Assembly: GCF_000215105.1 (NCBI RefSeq)
Contig: NC_015588.1
Location: forward strand, 2,232,001-2,296,000
Direction: 5' to 3'
Length of the DNA: 64,000 nucleotides
Source: Isoptericola variabilis 225
GTDB taxonomy: Bacteria > Actinomycetota > Actinomycetes > Actinomycetales > Cellulomonadaceae
Positions 8,534 to 16,655 of this stretch are shown one piece after another. The notes under the pieces are model-generated. The model did no database searches, had not been told where the DNA came from, and worked only from the letters and a program-made list of their open reading frames with translations. Made by a program: the position numbers and the translations under genes. Numbering within the stretch: the first letter of the stretch is position 1; each line of letters opens with the position of its first letter.

Positions 8534-10300
8534 GTGAAGCCTCTCGATCCCCGCCTGCTGCGCCGCGCCCGCGCCGCGCGCACCTACGTGGTGCTCACCG
8601 CGGTGCTCGGCGCGGCCGCGGCCGCCCTCGTCGTCGTGCAGGCGTTCGCCATCGCGCACGCCCTCGGGCCGGTCGTGACCGCGACGAGCGCGGGCACCAC
8701 GCCGGCGCTCGGGCCCGTGTGGCGCTGGGTCGGCGTGCTGGCGCTCGTCGCGGTCCTGCGCGCCGGCGTCGCCTGGGCGCAGGAGCGGTTCGCCCAGCGC
8801 GCGGCCCCGCGCGTCGTGGGCGAGCTGCGCGAGCAGGTGGTCGCGCACGCGGTCGCGCTCGGGCCACGCCCGTCGGGCCGGTCGGACACGTCGGGCGCCG
8901 GCGACCCCGCCGCCGTCGCGACGCTCGCCACGCGCGGGCTCGACGACCTCGAGCCGTACCTCGTGCGCTACCTGCCGCAGCTCCTGCTCACCGCGCTCGT
9001 GACGCCCACGCTCGTGCTCGTCGTGCTCGGGCTCGACTGGGTCTCGGCCGTCATCCTCGCCGGGACGATCCCGCTCGTGCCCCTGTTCATGTGGCTCGTC
9101 GGCGTCATGACGGCGGGCACGTCCGAGCGGCGGCTGCGCACGATCGAGCGGCTCGGCGCGCAGGTCCTCGACCTGCTCGCCGGGCTGCCGACGCTGCGGG
9201 CGTTCGGGCGCGAGGTCGGTCCGGGCGCGCGCGTGCGGGCGCTCGGCGACGCGTCGCGCCGGGCGACGATGGGCACGCTGCGCGTGGCGTTCCTCTCGGG
9301 CATGGTGCTCGAGCTGCTCACGACGCTGTCCGTGGCGATCGTGGCCGTGGGCGTCGGGCTGCGGCTCGTGCACGGCGGCATGGAGCTGGTCCCGGCGATC
9401 GCGGTGCTGGTGCTCGCGCCCGAGGTGTACCTGCCGCTGCGGCGCGTGGGCGCGGAGTTCCACGCCTCGACCGACGGGCTCGCCGCCGCCGAGCGCGCGT
9501 TCGCCGTCCTCGAGACCCCGCTGCCCTCCCGCTGCGAGCGGACTTCTGGCCCACGAACCGGGATCGAGACGGGCCGAAGGTCCGCTCACACCGCTCGTGC
9601 CGTGGTGCTCGACGGCGTGACCGTCCGGGCGGGCGAGCGTGGGGTCGAGGCGCCGTCGGGCCTCAGCGCCCGCATCCCGCTCGGTACCGGCCGGCCGGGC
9701 GGGGGCCGCGTCGTCGCGCTGCGCGGACCGAGCGGCGCGGGCAAGTCGACGACGGCGCTCGTGCTGCTCGGCCTGCTGCGTCCCGACGCGGGACGCGTCC
9801 TGCTCGAGCTGCCCTCGTCCTCCGTGGACCTCGCCGACGTCGACCCCGAGTGGTGGTGGTCGCAGGTGACGTGGGTGCCGCAGCGCCCGTCGCTGCCGCC
9901 CGGCACGCTGCGCGACGTCGTCACGGACGGCCGCGACGTGCCCGACACCGCACTCGTCGCCGCCGCGCGGACGACCGGCCTCGACGACGTCGTCGCCGCC
10001 CTGCCCGACGGGTGGTCCACCCCGGTGGGGCTCGGCGGCGTCGGGCTGAGCGTGGGTCAGCGCCAGCGCGTCGCGCTCACGGCCGCCCTGCTGTCCGGCG
10101 GCGACCGTCCCCTCGTCGTGCTCGACGAGCCGACCGCCCACCTCGACGCCCGCGGCGAGCAGGTCGTGCTCGACACCGTGCGCGCCTGGCGTGACGCCGG
10201 ACGCACCGTCGTCGTGATCGCCCACCGTGCCTCGCTGCTCGCCCTCGCCGACCAGGTGGTCGACGTCGACTCCCGGGAGGTGGCCCGTGCGACCGCATGA
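8534..10300 (+). CDS. cydD: thiol reductant ABC exporter subunit CydD
   Basis: Half of the heterodimeric CydDC ABC transporter needed for cytochrome bd assembly, proposed to export cysteine/glutathione or to handle haem. 588 residues from a GTG start: a six-helix membrane domain (about 20-310), then a nucleotide-binding domain with Walker A GPSGAGKST near 398, signature LSVGQRQR near 504 and Walker B VVLDEPTAHLD near 528. The oddity is between the two domains, at about residues 333-350. There the DNA (9533-9584) is an imperfect 52-bp palindrome translated as part of the linker (ERTSGPRTGIETGRRS). Overlaps cydC by 14 bp. Confidence 0.93.
   Translation: MKPLDPRLLRRARAARTYVVLTAVLGAAAAALVVVQAFAIAHALGPVVTATSAGTTPALGPVWRWVGVLALVAVLRAGVAWAQERFAQRAAPRVVGELREQVVAHAVALGPRPSGRSDTSGAGDPAAVATLATRGLDDLEPYLVRYLPQLLLTALVTPTLVLVVLGLDWVSAVILAGTIPLVPLFMWLVGVMTAGTSERRLRTIERLGAQVLDLLAGLPTLRAFGREVGPGARVRALGDASRRATMGTLRVAFLSGMVLELLTTLSVAIVAVGVGLRLVHGGMELVPAIAVLVLAPEVYLPLRRVGAEFHASTDGLAAAERAFAVLETPLPSRCERTSGPRTGIETGRRSAHTARAVVLDGVTVRAGERGVEAPSGLSARIPLGTGRPGGGRVVALRGPSGAGKSTTALVLLGLLRPDAGRVLLELPSSSVDLADVDPEWWWSQVTWVPQRPSLPPGTLRDVVTDGRDVPDTALVAAARTTGLDDVVAALPDGWSTPVGLGGVGLSVGQRQRVALTAALLSGGDRPLVVLDEPTAHLDARGEQVVLDTVRAWRDAGRTVVVIAHRASLLALADQVVDVDSREVARATA
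9533..9584. repeat. 52-bp imperfect palindrome inside cydD
   Basis: The left arm GAGCGGACTTCTGGCCC pairs with the right arm GGGCCGAAGGTCCGCTC across an 18-base centre. It lies in the TMD-NBD linker of CydD and keeps the frame open. It has the same size and position in the protein as the two different palindromes in CydC. Probably a REP-like element that inserted in a tolerant linker. Confidence 0.7.
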
Positions 10301-12116
10301 CCCCCTGCGGCAGGTCCTGCCGCTGCTCGAGGTCCGGTGGAGCCGCGTGGTGCGGGCGGTCGCGCTCGGCGCGCTCGCGCTCGGCTCCTCGGTGGGCCTG
10401 GCCGCGGTGTCGGCGTGGCTCATCGCGCGCGCGTCGCAGATGCCGCCGGTGCTGCAGCTGTCCGTCGCGGTCGTGAGCGTGCGCGCGTTCGGCATCGGGC
10501 GCGGCGTGTTCCGCTACCTCGAGCGGCTCGCGTCGCACGACGTCGCGCTGCGCGGCATGGCCGCCCTGCGCGCCAACCTCTACGACGCGCTGGCCCGCGG
10601 GCCGGTCACGGGCGTCGTCGCGCTGCGGCGCGGCGACCTGCTCGCGCGCGTCGGGGCGGACGTCGACGCCGTGGGCGACGTCGTCGTGCGCGCGCTCGTG
10701 CCGGCGGGTGTCGCGGCCGTCGTCGGGCTCGGGTCGGTCGTGCTCGTGGGGGCGTTCCTGCCTGCCGCGGGGCTCACGCTGCTCGCCTGCCTCGTGCTCG
10801 CGGGCGTCGTCGCGCCCTGGCTCGCGGCCCGGTCGGCCGCGGAGGTCGAGCGCCGCGGTGCCGCCGCCCGCGCCGAGGTCACGGCGCGCACGCTCGAGCT
10901 GCTCGAGGACGGTCAGCAGCTGCGCGTCGCCGGCCGGCTCGAGGCGCGGCTCGCCGGCCTGCGCGCGGCCGACGCCCGGCTCGCCGCCGCGACCGACGAC
11001 GGCGCGCGCTCGGGGGCCGTGGCCGCGGCGATCGGTGCAGGCGCCCAGCTGCTGGCCGTGGTGTGCTCGTTCGTGCTCGGCGTCCCCGCCACGCTGGCCG
11101 GCGCGCTCGCGCCCGTCGAGCTCGCCGTCGTCGTGCTCACGCCGCTCGCGGCGTTCGAGGCCACGACCGTGCTGCCCGCCGCGGCCGTGCAGCTGCGCCG
11201 CTCGCGCGAGGCCGCCCGCCGCCTGGTCGAGCTGCTGCCTTCCTCTTCCGCTCCTTCTCCCGAGTTGTCAGGCTCACGCCCGCGTATACCGCAGCGTGAT
11301 GCTGACAACTCGCCCAGGGTTCCGGAGTTGTCAGGTCCAGGCAGCGGTATACCGCAGCCTGAGCCTGACAACTCGGGAGCGGGGTTGAGCCTGCACGGGG
11401 TGGCCGCCGGGTGGGACGGCACGACGGCGGTCGCGAGCGTGGACCTCGACCTGCGGGCCGGGTCGGTGGTCGCCCTGGCGGGCGCCTCCGGCGTCGGCAA
11501 GACGACCCTGCTGCTCACCGCCGCGGGCCTGCTGCCGCCGCTCGGCGGCACGGTCACCGGCGCCTGCGACGTGCTGTTCGTCGCCGAGGACGGGCACGTC
11601 TTCGGCACCACGGTGCTCGAGAACCTGCGCGTGGCCCGCCCGGACGTCACCCCGGCCGAGGCGCGCGAGGCGCTCACCGCCGTCGGGCTCGACACGTGGC
11701 TCGACGCGCTGCCCGACGGCCTCGACACCGAGCTCGGTACCGGGGCTGCCGACGTCTCCGGCGGCGAACGACGGCGGCTCCTCGTCGCGCGAGCACTGCT
11801 CTCGCCGGCCCCCGTCCTGCTCGTCGACGAGCCCGCCGAGCACCTCGACGCCGGCACCGCCGACGCGCTCGTGCGCACCCTCGCGCAGCACGCCCGCGGC
11901 ACCGGGCGCGCGGTCGCCGTCGCGTCGCACCGCCTCGCCGCGCTCGACGTCGCCGACGAGGTGCTCCTGCTCGGCCGTCCCGACGGCACCACGCACGAGC
12001 CCGCGACCGTCGTCGCTCGCGGCACGCACGCAGACCTCCTGGGCACCGCCCCGGCCTACGCCTGGGCCGCCGCCCAAGAAGACGTTTCCGCGGGTGCCGC
12101 CAGTGCTACATTGTAG
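10287..12116 (+). CDS. cydC: thiol reductant ABC exporter subunit CydC
   Basis: Partner of CydD in the CydDC exporter. 609 residues from GTG 10287, chosen because GGGAGG lies 8 bp upstream and the product then starts with the usual DPLRQVLPLLEVRW; it overlaps cydD by 14 bp. A membrane domain (about 15-310) is followed by an NBD with Walker A GASGVGKTT near 399, signature VSGGERRR near 489 and Walker B VLLVDEPAEHLD near 510. The linker (about residues 324-363) has two copies of an in-frame palindromic DNA element, read as PELSGSRPRIPQRDADNS and PELSGPGSGIPQPEPDNS. The stop codon lies inside the palindrome in front of the vapB antitoxin gene. Confidence 0.93.
   Translation: MRPHDPLRQVLPLLEVRWSRVVRAVALGALALGSSVGLAAVSAWLIARASQMPPVLQLSVAVVSVRAFGIGRGVFRYLERLASHDVALRGMAALRANLYDALARGPVTGVVALRRGDLLARVGADVDAVGDVVVRALVPAGVAAVVGLGSVVLVGAFLPAAGLTLLACLVLAGVVAPWLAARSAAEVERRGAAARAEVTARTLELLEDGQQLRVAGRLEARLAGLRAADARLAAATDDGARSGAVAAAIGAGAQLLAVVCSFVLGVPATLAGALAPVELAVVVLTPLAAFEATTVLPAAAVQLRRSREAARRLVELLPSSSAPSPELSGSRPRIPQRDADNSPRVPELSGPGSGIPQPEPDNSGAGLSLHGVAAGWDGTTAVASVDLDLRAGSVVALAGASGVGKTTLLLTAAGLLPPLGGTVTGACDVLFVAEDGHVFGTTVLENLRVARPDVTPAEAREALTAVGLDTWLDALPDGLDTELGTGAADVSGGERRRLLVARALLSPAPVLLVDEPAEHLDAGTADALVRTLAQHARGTGRAVAVASHRLAALDVADEVLLLGRPDGTTHEPATVVARGTHADLLGTAPAYAWAAAQEDVSAGAASATL
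11261..11312. repeat. palindromic repeat element copy 1, inside cydC
   Basis: 52 bp bounded by CGAGTTGTCAG and CTGACAACTCG, with a GTATACCGC core. It is in frame with cydC and encodes a Pro/Arg/Asp-rich linker segment. It shares arms and core with copy 2, which lies 12 bp further on. Confidence 0.85.
11325..11374. repeat. palindromic repeat element copy 2, inside cydC
   Basis: 50 bp with arms GAGTTGTCAGG and CCTGACAACTC and a perfect palindromic centre GCGGTATACCGC. Direct repeat of copy 1 in the same reading frame. Two such copies suggest local duplication or two insertions of a REP-like element. Confidence 0.85.
12106..12116 (+). promoter_or_regulatory. palindromic operator-like site before vapB
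   Basis: CTACATTGTAG is a perfect 11-bp palindrome ending 3 bp before the vapB ATG and containing the cydC stop codon. VapB/Phd-type antitoxins usually autorepress by binding a palindrome at their own start, so this is a candidate site. There is no other room for a vapBC promoter except inside cydC. Confidence 0.5.
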
Positions 12117-12119
12117 AAC

Positions 12120-12383
12120 ATGAGCACCGTCGGAATCCGAGAGCTGAAGCAGAACGCCTCTGCCGTCGTGTCCTCGGCAGCGGCAGGTGAGGTCATCACC
12201 ATCACGGACCGCGGCCGACCGGTCGCACAGTTGTCCGCCCTCGCCGATACCGTGATCGACCGACTCACGGCAACCGGTCAGGTGCGCCGCGCCCATCGGC
12301 GAATGCGCGACCTTCCCGCACCCACCGCGGCAGGAGACGTCTCCGCATCGCTGGCGGAGATGCGCGACGCCGAGAGGTACTGA
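12120..12383 (+). CDS. vapB: type II antitoxin, Phd/YefM (VapB) family
   Basis: 87 residues. The N-terminal region (MSTVGIRELKQNASAVVSSAAAGEVITITDRGRPVAQLSAL, about 1-41) is the Phd/YefM DNA-binding fold, including the characteristic RELKQN and ITDRGRPVAQL. The C-terminal half is expected to be flexible and to wrap the toxin. It should neutralise the VapC ribonuclease encoded 2 bp downstream and autorepress the pair. The ATG lies only 3 bp after the cydC stop, so vapBC could be read through from the cyd operon. Confidence 0.88.
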   Translation: MSTVGIRELKQNASAVVSSAAAGEVITITDRGRPVAQLSALADTVIDRLTATGQVRRAHRRMRDLPAPTAAGDVSASLAEMRDAERY

Positions 12384-12385
12384 GA

Positions 12386-12835
12386 GTGCACTACCTGGAC
12401 ACCTCGGCACTGGTGAAACTCGTCGTCAGGGAGCCAGAGTCGGCCGCGCTCAAGAAGTGGGTCGATGCGAACGACGATCGCCTGGTCTCCAGCGATCTCG
12501 CCCGCACCGAGCTGCTCCGGGCAGTTCGACGGGCGGCGCCGGAGCATGCCGTCACGGCCCGCGCGGTGCTCGATGCCGTCGACCTCCTCGCATTGACCAC
12601 CGCGGACTTCGAGGCGGCGGCGCACCTCGACCCCGACATCGTGCGCTCCTTGGATGCTCTCCACCTCGCGACGGCCCTGCGGCTCGGTGACGAGCTGGAG
12701 TCGATGGTGACCTATGACGTTCGGCTGGCGGACGCCGCCCGGTACCACGGTGTAGCGGTCACCGCTCCGGGTTCGCCTTCACGACCGCGGACCAACCCCG
12801 CCCGAACCGGGCCAGCAGGTGCCAGACGTACTTGA
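12386..12835 (+). CDS. vapC: PIN-domain ribonuclease toxin VapC
   Basis: PIN-domain RNase of a type II toxin-antitoxin pair; family members cleave tRNA or rRNA with Mg2+ held by acidic residues. GTG start with MHYLDTSALVKL (first catalytic Asp at residue 4). A conserved Glu occurs in RTELLRA near 42, and Asp residues in SLDALHLATAL near 92 and in YDVRLADAA near 111. The PIN fold ends at about residue 130 (HGVAVTAPG). The last ~20 residues are Pro/Arg-rich and overlap the 3' end of the convergent DUF3626 remnant by 77 bp, so they may be acquired read-through sequence. Confidence 0.88.
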   Translation: MHYLDTSALVKLVVREPESAALKKWVDANDDRLVSSDLARTELLRAVRRAAPEHAVTARAVLDAVDLLALTTADFEAAAHLDPDIVRSLDALHLATALRLGDELESMVTYDVRLADAARYHGVAVTAPGSPSRPRTNPARTGPAGARRT

Positions 12836-13280
12836 CGGTCTGCGGGTCATGCTCTCCGCTGCGCGCCGCGGCCGCCACGACGCCCGGCGTGAGGACGGTA
12901 CCGAGCGAGCGCGCCAGCACGACCGGCTCCGGCCCGCGGAACCCCGCGTCGAGGTCGGCGGTCACGACGCGATACCCCGGATGATGCTCGACAGCGCACC
13001 CGAGCCGCGCGGCCGCGTGCGCGACCGGGCTGTCGGCGTGGCACGGGTCGAGCACCACCGCCTCGACGTCGGCTCGAACACGCTGTCCGGGAAGCAGAAC
13101 GACGTCCGGTCGAGCACGTGCGGCGCCAGGCGCAGGTACGCCGACCCGAGGCGCGGTGAGCCCGCCGTTGGACGTGCCGGTCTCGAACTGCGACCGGTAG
13201 CGCCCGTCGCGTGCCATCGCCTCGATGACCAGGCCACCCGCGAACGGCCAGTCCGGGCGGAAGTGGAGGGTGAGGCTCAC
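12759..13280 (-). pseudogene. DUF3626 protein remnant, internally deleted and frameshifted
   Basis: As I recall the family, DUF3626 proteins contain a run VIEALARDGRYRSQFETGTSNGGL, then a GSAYLRLAPHVLDRTSFCFPDSVFEP block, then VEAVVLDPC and a HDPQ..K.VWH..ARFG end. All blocks are present here in order but in two frames. The first and last share one frame, and the middle block (about 13060-13170) is in another. Spacing is too short between blocks, so sequence has been lost at both junctions, and the N-terminal third is absent. The first block begins at GTG 13280, overlapping the oxidoreductase stop. It therefore cannot make the normal protein. Family function is unknown. Confidence 0.72.
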
Positions 13281-14872
13281 CGATCGAGCACGGCCATGGC
13301 GGCCGCACGCCCGGGGATGCCGCTCACTCCCCCGCCACGCCGGGCGCCGGCACCGCCCAGCAGCACGTGCGCGTGCGCGGTCTCCACGCCCCAGCGCCCG
13401 GCCTCGTCGTCGGACTCGGCCCACGGCCACGACAGGTCGCGGTGGAAGATGTGTCCGCCCGGCAGGCCGACGTCGCCCTCGAGGTCCACGGGCGTGCGCG
13501 CCTCGATGCACGGGCGGCCCTCGGCGTCGTGCAGCAAGACGTCGGAGATCGGCTCGGCGAGCACCGAGTCGAGCGAGCGCAGCGTCGCCGCGAGCGCCTC
13601 CTCCCGCGCGCCGTCGTTGTCCGAGCGGAACAGCCGCGCCGGCATGTGCAGCCCGAACAGCGTGAGGGTCTGCGCGCCGGCGTCGCGCAGCGACGCCCCG
13701 AGGATCGACGGGTCGGTCAGCGAGTGGCAGTAGATCTCGCACGGCGGCAGGTCGGGGATCTGCCCGGCGGCCGCCTGGGCGTACGCGGTCTGGAGCTGGT
13801 CGAACGACTCGTTGACGTGGAACGTGCCGCTGAACGCCGCGACGGGATCGACGGTGTCGACGCTGCCGCGCAGCCGCGGCAGGCGCCGCAGCAGCATGTT
13901 GACCTTGAGCTGGGCGCCCTCCGGGGCGTCGGGCGTCGCCGTGCCCGACGGCGCGGCGCCCCCGGCGGCGAGCAGGGCGTCGAGCGTCGCGGGCGCGCAC
14001 CCGGCGACCACGACGCCGGCGCTCACGCCGTGCGTCCGGCCGTCGCCGTCGGTCCACGCGACCTCGGCGCCGCCCGCGCCGGGGCTCACGGCCGTGACGT
14101 CGGCGCCGGTGACGATCGTCGCGCCGGCCGCGAGCGCCGCGTCGCGCAGCGCGCCGCTCACCGCCCCCATGCCGCCGACGGGCACGTCCCAGTCGCCCGT
14201 GCCGCCGCCGACGACGTGGTAGAGGAAGCAGCGGTTCTGGACGAGCGACGTCTCGTCGAGGTCGGCGAACGTGCCGATGAGGCCGTCCGTCGCGACGACG
14301 CCGCGCACGACGTCGTCCGCGAACCGTGCCCGCAGGGTCTCGCCGAGCGGGCGCTCGACGACGTCGCGCCAGACCTCGTCGTCGTCGACGAGCGCACGCG
14401 CCTCCTTGGCCGACAGCAGCGGCTCGGTCACGGTCGGGAAGAGGCGCTCGGCCAGCCGGGCCTTGGCGCCGTAGAACCGCTGCCAGGCGTCGTGGTCCGA
14501 CGCCGGCGCGCCGATCGCGGCGAAGGACGCGCGCGTGCCGTCGTCGGACGCCGTGTCGACGAGCAGACCCGCGTCGCCGACCGGCGTGTACGAGGAGAAG
14601 CGGCGACGGCGCAGCGTGAGCGACAGGCCGAGCTCGTCGACCAGCTGCCGCGGCATGAGCGACACGAGGTAGGAGTAGCGCGAGAGCCGGGCGTCGACGC
14701 CCTCGAACACGGGCGCGGAGACCGACGCGCCGCCGACGTGGTCGAGGCGCTCGAGCAGCAGCACGCTGCGGCCCGCGCGGGCGAGGTAGGCGGCGGTCGT
14801 GAGTCCGTTGTGGCCGCCGCCGACGACGACGGCGTCGTACCGGGCGGCGAGCGAGGCAGGGGCAGCGGTCAT
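13277..14872 (-). CDS. FAD-dependent oxidoreductase, phytoene desaturase/PYROXD2-like
   Basis: 531 residues. It starts with an FAD-binding Rossmann motif (VVVGGGHNGLTTAAYLARAG, about 15-34) and ELDHVGG-like ERLDHVGGAS, then a region typical of carotenoid desaturase-like NAD(P)/FAD oxidoreductases. A second dinucleotide-type stretch ends the protein (HVLLGGAGARRGGGVSGIPGRAAA). Members act on isoprenoid or other lipid substrates, but many, including PYROXD2 relatives, have no known substrate. No carotenoid genes are nearby, so pathway assignment is not justified. Divergent from the 2-hydroxyacid dehydrogenase, with a 55-bp gap between starts. Confidence 0.82.
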   Translation of the reverse strand: MTAAPASLAARYDAVVVGGGHNGLTTAAYLARAGRSVLLLERLDHVGGASVSAPVFEGVDARLSRYSYLVSLMPRQLVDELGLSLTLRRRRFSSYTPVGDAGLLVDTASDDGTRASFAAIGAPASDHDAWQRFYGAKARLAERLFPTVTEPLLSAKEARALVDDDEVWRDVVERPLGETLRARFADDVVRGVVATDGLIGTFADLDETSLVQNRCFLYHVVGGGTGDWDVPVGGMGAVSGALRDAALAAGATIVTGADVTAVSPGAGGAEVAWTDGDGRTHGVSAGVVVAGCAPATLDALLAAGGAAPSGTATPDAPEGAQLKVNMLLRRLPRLRGSVDTVDPVAAFSGTFHVNESFDQLQTAYAQAAAGQIPDLPPCEIYCHSLTDPSILGASLRDAGAQTLTLFGLHMPARLFRSDNDGAREEALAATLRSLDSVLAEPISDVLLHDAEGRPCIEARTPVDLEGDVGLPGGHIFHRDLSWPWAESDDEAGRWGVETAHAHVLLGGAGARRGGGVSGIPGRAAAMAVLDR

Positions 14873-14927
14873 GCCGCCATCGTGGCAGATCCCGGGGACG
14901 CCGCCGGACCGGGTAACGTCGCGGACC

Positions 14928-15872
14928 GTGAAGATCCTCGTGCCCTCGAACGTGCCCTTCGACCTCGAGATCGACGTGGACGGCGTCGACGTCGCGCGCT
15001 ACGTCATGCGCGACCCGATCCCCGAGGAGCACGTCGACGCCGAGGCGCTCGTCACCTGGGCGAGCCCGCCGCGCGTGCTCGAGGACGCGGCCCGCCGCCT
15101 GCGGGACCTGCGCTGGGTGCAGACGCTCAACGCCGGGCCGGACCAGGCGCTCGCGGCAGGTTTCGGGCCGGACGTGACGATCGCGTCGGGCCGCGGGCTG
15201 CACGACTCGACGGTCACCGAGCACACGCTCGCGCTCGTGCTCGCGGTGACGCGGCGGTTCGACCGCATGCTACAGGCGCAGCGCCGGCACCGCTGGGACC
15301 AGGAGTTCGCGCGCGAGCAGACGGTGAACGAGTCCCGGTACACCCTCGACGGCGCGCGCGTGACGATCTGGGGCTTCGGCTCGATCGCGGCGCGCCTCGC
15401 CCCGCTGCTCACCGCGCTCGGCGCACGGGTCACGGGCGTCGCGTCGTCGGCGGGCGAGCGGTACGGCTACCCGGTCGTCGCGCGCGAGCAGCTGCCCGAG
15501 ATCCTGCCGGCGACCGACCTGCTGATCTCGCTGCTGCCCGCGACGCCGGACACGCACCACGTGCTCGACGCCGCGCTGCTCGCCCAGCTGCCGTCGCACG
15601 CGCGGTTCGTCAACGTCGGGCGCGGCGCGACGGTCGACGAGGAGGCGCTCGTCGCGGCGCTGCGCGACGGCACGCTCGCGGGCGCCGCGCTCGACGTCAC
15701 CGAGGTCGAGCCGCTGCCGGAGGACTCGCCGCTGTGGGACGCGCCGAACCTCATCCTGACCCCGCATGTCGCGGGCGGGCGGCCGCAGCAGGCCGCGCGG
15801 TTCGTCTCCGAGCAGGTGCGCGCCTACCTCGCCGAGGGCCCTGCGGGGCTGCGCAACGTCGTCGCGCGCTGA
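14928..15872 (+). CDS. D-isomer-specific 2-hydroxyacid dehydrogenase
   Basis: NAD(P)-dependent oxidoreductase that interconverts 2-keto and D-2-hydroxy acids. 314 residues from GTG 14928. The frame is open 43 codons upstream, but that part overlaps the divergent oxidoreductase and is not family-like. The catalytic Arg and Glu fall in NVGRGATVDEEAL (about 224-236) and the downstream EVEPLPEDSPLW, and the catalytic His in ILTPHVAGG near 282. The nucleotide site is IWGFGSIAARLAPLL near 148. The family covers phosphoglycerate, glyoxylate, hydroxypyruvate and lactate dehydrogenases; substrate cannot be chosen here. Confidence 0.87.
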   Translation: MKILVPSNVPFDLEIDVDGVDVARYVMRDPIPEEHVDAEALVTWASPPRVLEDAARRLRDLRWVQTLNAGPDQALAAGFGPDVTIASGRGLHDSTVTEHTLALVLAVTRRFDRMLQAQRRHRWDQEFAREQTVNESRYTLDGARVTIWGFGSIAARLAPLLTALGARVTGVASSAGERYGYPVVAREQLPEILPATDLLISLLPATPDTHHVLDAALLAQLPSHARFVNVGRGATVDEEALVAALRDGTLAGAALDVTEVEPLPEDSPLWDAPNLILTPHVAGGRPQQAARFVSEQVRAYLAEGPAGLRNVVAR

Positions 15873-15881
15873 CGCGGTCGG

Positions 15882-16440
15882 CTACCCGGCGAGGGCGAGG
15901 CCGGCTGCGGCGCCCGCCGCCAGCAGCCCGACGGCGGGGGTCCAGTAGCGGTCGTCGGCGCGCGCGAAGGCGGTGTCCCGCACGCGCTTGAGCACGCCGA
16001 CGTACCGCCCGTCGCCGACGACGCGGAGGAGCAGGACGACGAGCGCACCGGCACCGAGCACGCGCCACCAGGGACCGGTGGCCTCCCCGAGCGCCAGCCC
16101 GGCGACCACGACCGTGTAGGCGACGAGCGCGACGGCGACGGCGAGCGTCGCCGCCCGCGGCGAGCGCGAGGGTCCCGGCCGCGGTGAAGAAGGGCCAGGC
16201 CAGGTGGCCGGGGACCACGGCGAAGATCACCGCGCCGGAGACGAGGCACACGACGGCGAACGTGACCGGCACCGACCAGCCGGCGAGCACGCCCGCCAGA
16301 CCGAACCACGCGACGGACGTCAGGTGCCACACCCCTCGCAGCAGGCGCCCGGCATGTCGACGCGGGATGCCGATCCTCCAGCCCTGGGCGAGCAGCGGGC
16401 GCAGCACCACGCGCTCCCCGAGGAGCCGCCCGGGAGGAGA
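15882..16440 (-). pseudogene. integral membrane protein remnant (N-terminal truncation plus frameshift)
   Basis: Two minus-strand frames together make one hydrophobic protein. The 5' part reads LLGERVVLRPLLAQGW, LRGVWHLTSVAWFGLAGVLAGW and VVPGHLAWPFFTAAGTLALAAG. After about 16160 the continuation is in another frame, as TLAVAVALVAYTVVVAGLALGE to GLLAAGAAAGLALAG. One inserted base in the GC-rich stretch near 16155-16165 explains the break. The first helix expected before LLGERVVLRP is missing: upstream sequence immediately becomes the start of the plus-strand TetR fragment. I know of no function for this family. Confidence 0.6.
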
Positions 16441-16442
16441 CC

Positions 16443-16652
16443 GTGCGGGCGGCGGTGCACGCCGTCGACGACGTGCGCACCGCGTACCTGGTCCGACTGC
16501 TCACCGAGGCCGGATCCGCGGATCCGGGACACCGCGCCGCCGTCGTCTACCGCACGCTGCTCGGGGAGTACGCGATGCGGCACGCGGGGGGCTCCTCGAT
16601 CGACGCCGAGGCGATCGACGCGCTCACGACGTGGGCGCTGGACCCCGAGTAG
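16443..16652 (+). pseudogene. TetR-type regulator C-terminal fragment
   Basis: 69 codons from a GTG. The product (VRTAYLVRLLTEAG, RAAVVYRTLLGEYAMRHAGG, AEAIDALTTWALDPE) resembles the last helices of TetR-family regulators, but no helix-turn-helix is encoded upstream. It abuts, head to head, a membrane-protein remnant that has also lost its N-terminus. A deletion spanning the starts of two divergent genes would produce exactly this arrangement. It could alternatively be a small real protein, but it has no convincing ribosome-binding site. Confidence 0.5.
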
Positions 16653-16655
16653 CGC

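Noticed and set aside
8498..10495. Long minus-strand open frame opposite cydD
   Set aside because: Composition is dominated by Arg, His and Gly, as expected for the complement of high-GC coding sequence. cydD on the plus strand has all ABC motifs.
12759..15224. One 821-codon minus frame covering the oxidoreductase and the DUF3626 remnant
   Set aside because: Only its last ~170 codons look like protein (parts of DUF3626). The rest is the wrong frame of the oxidoreductase.
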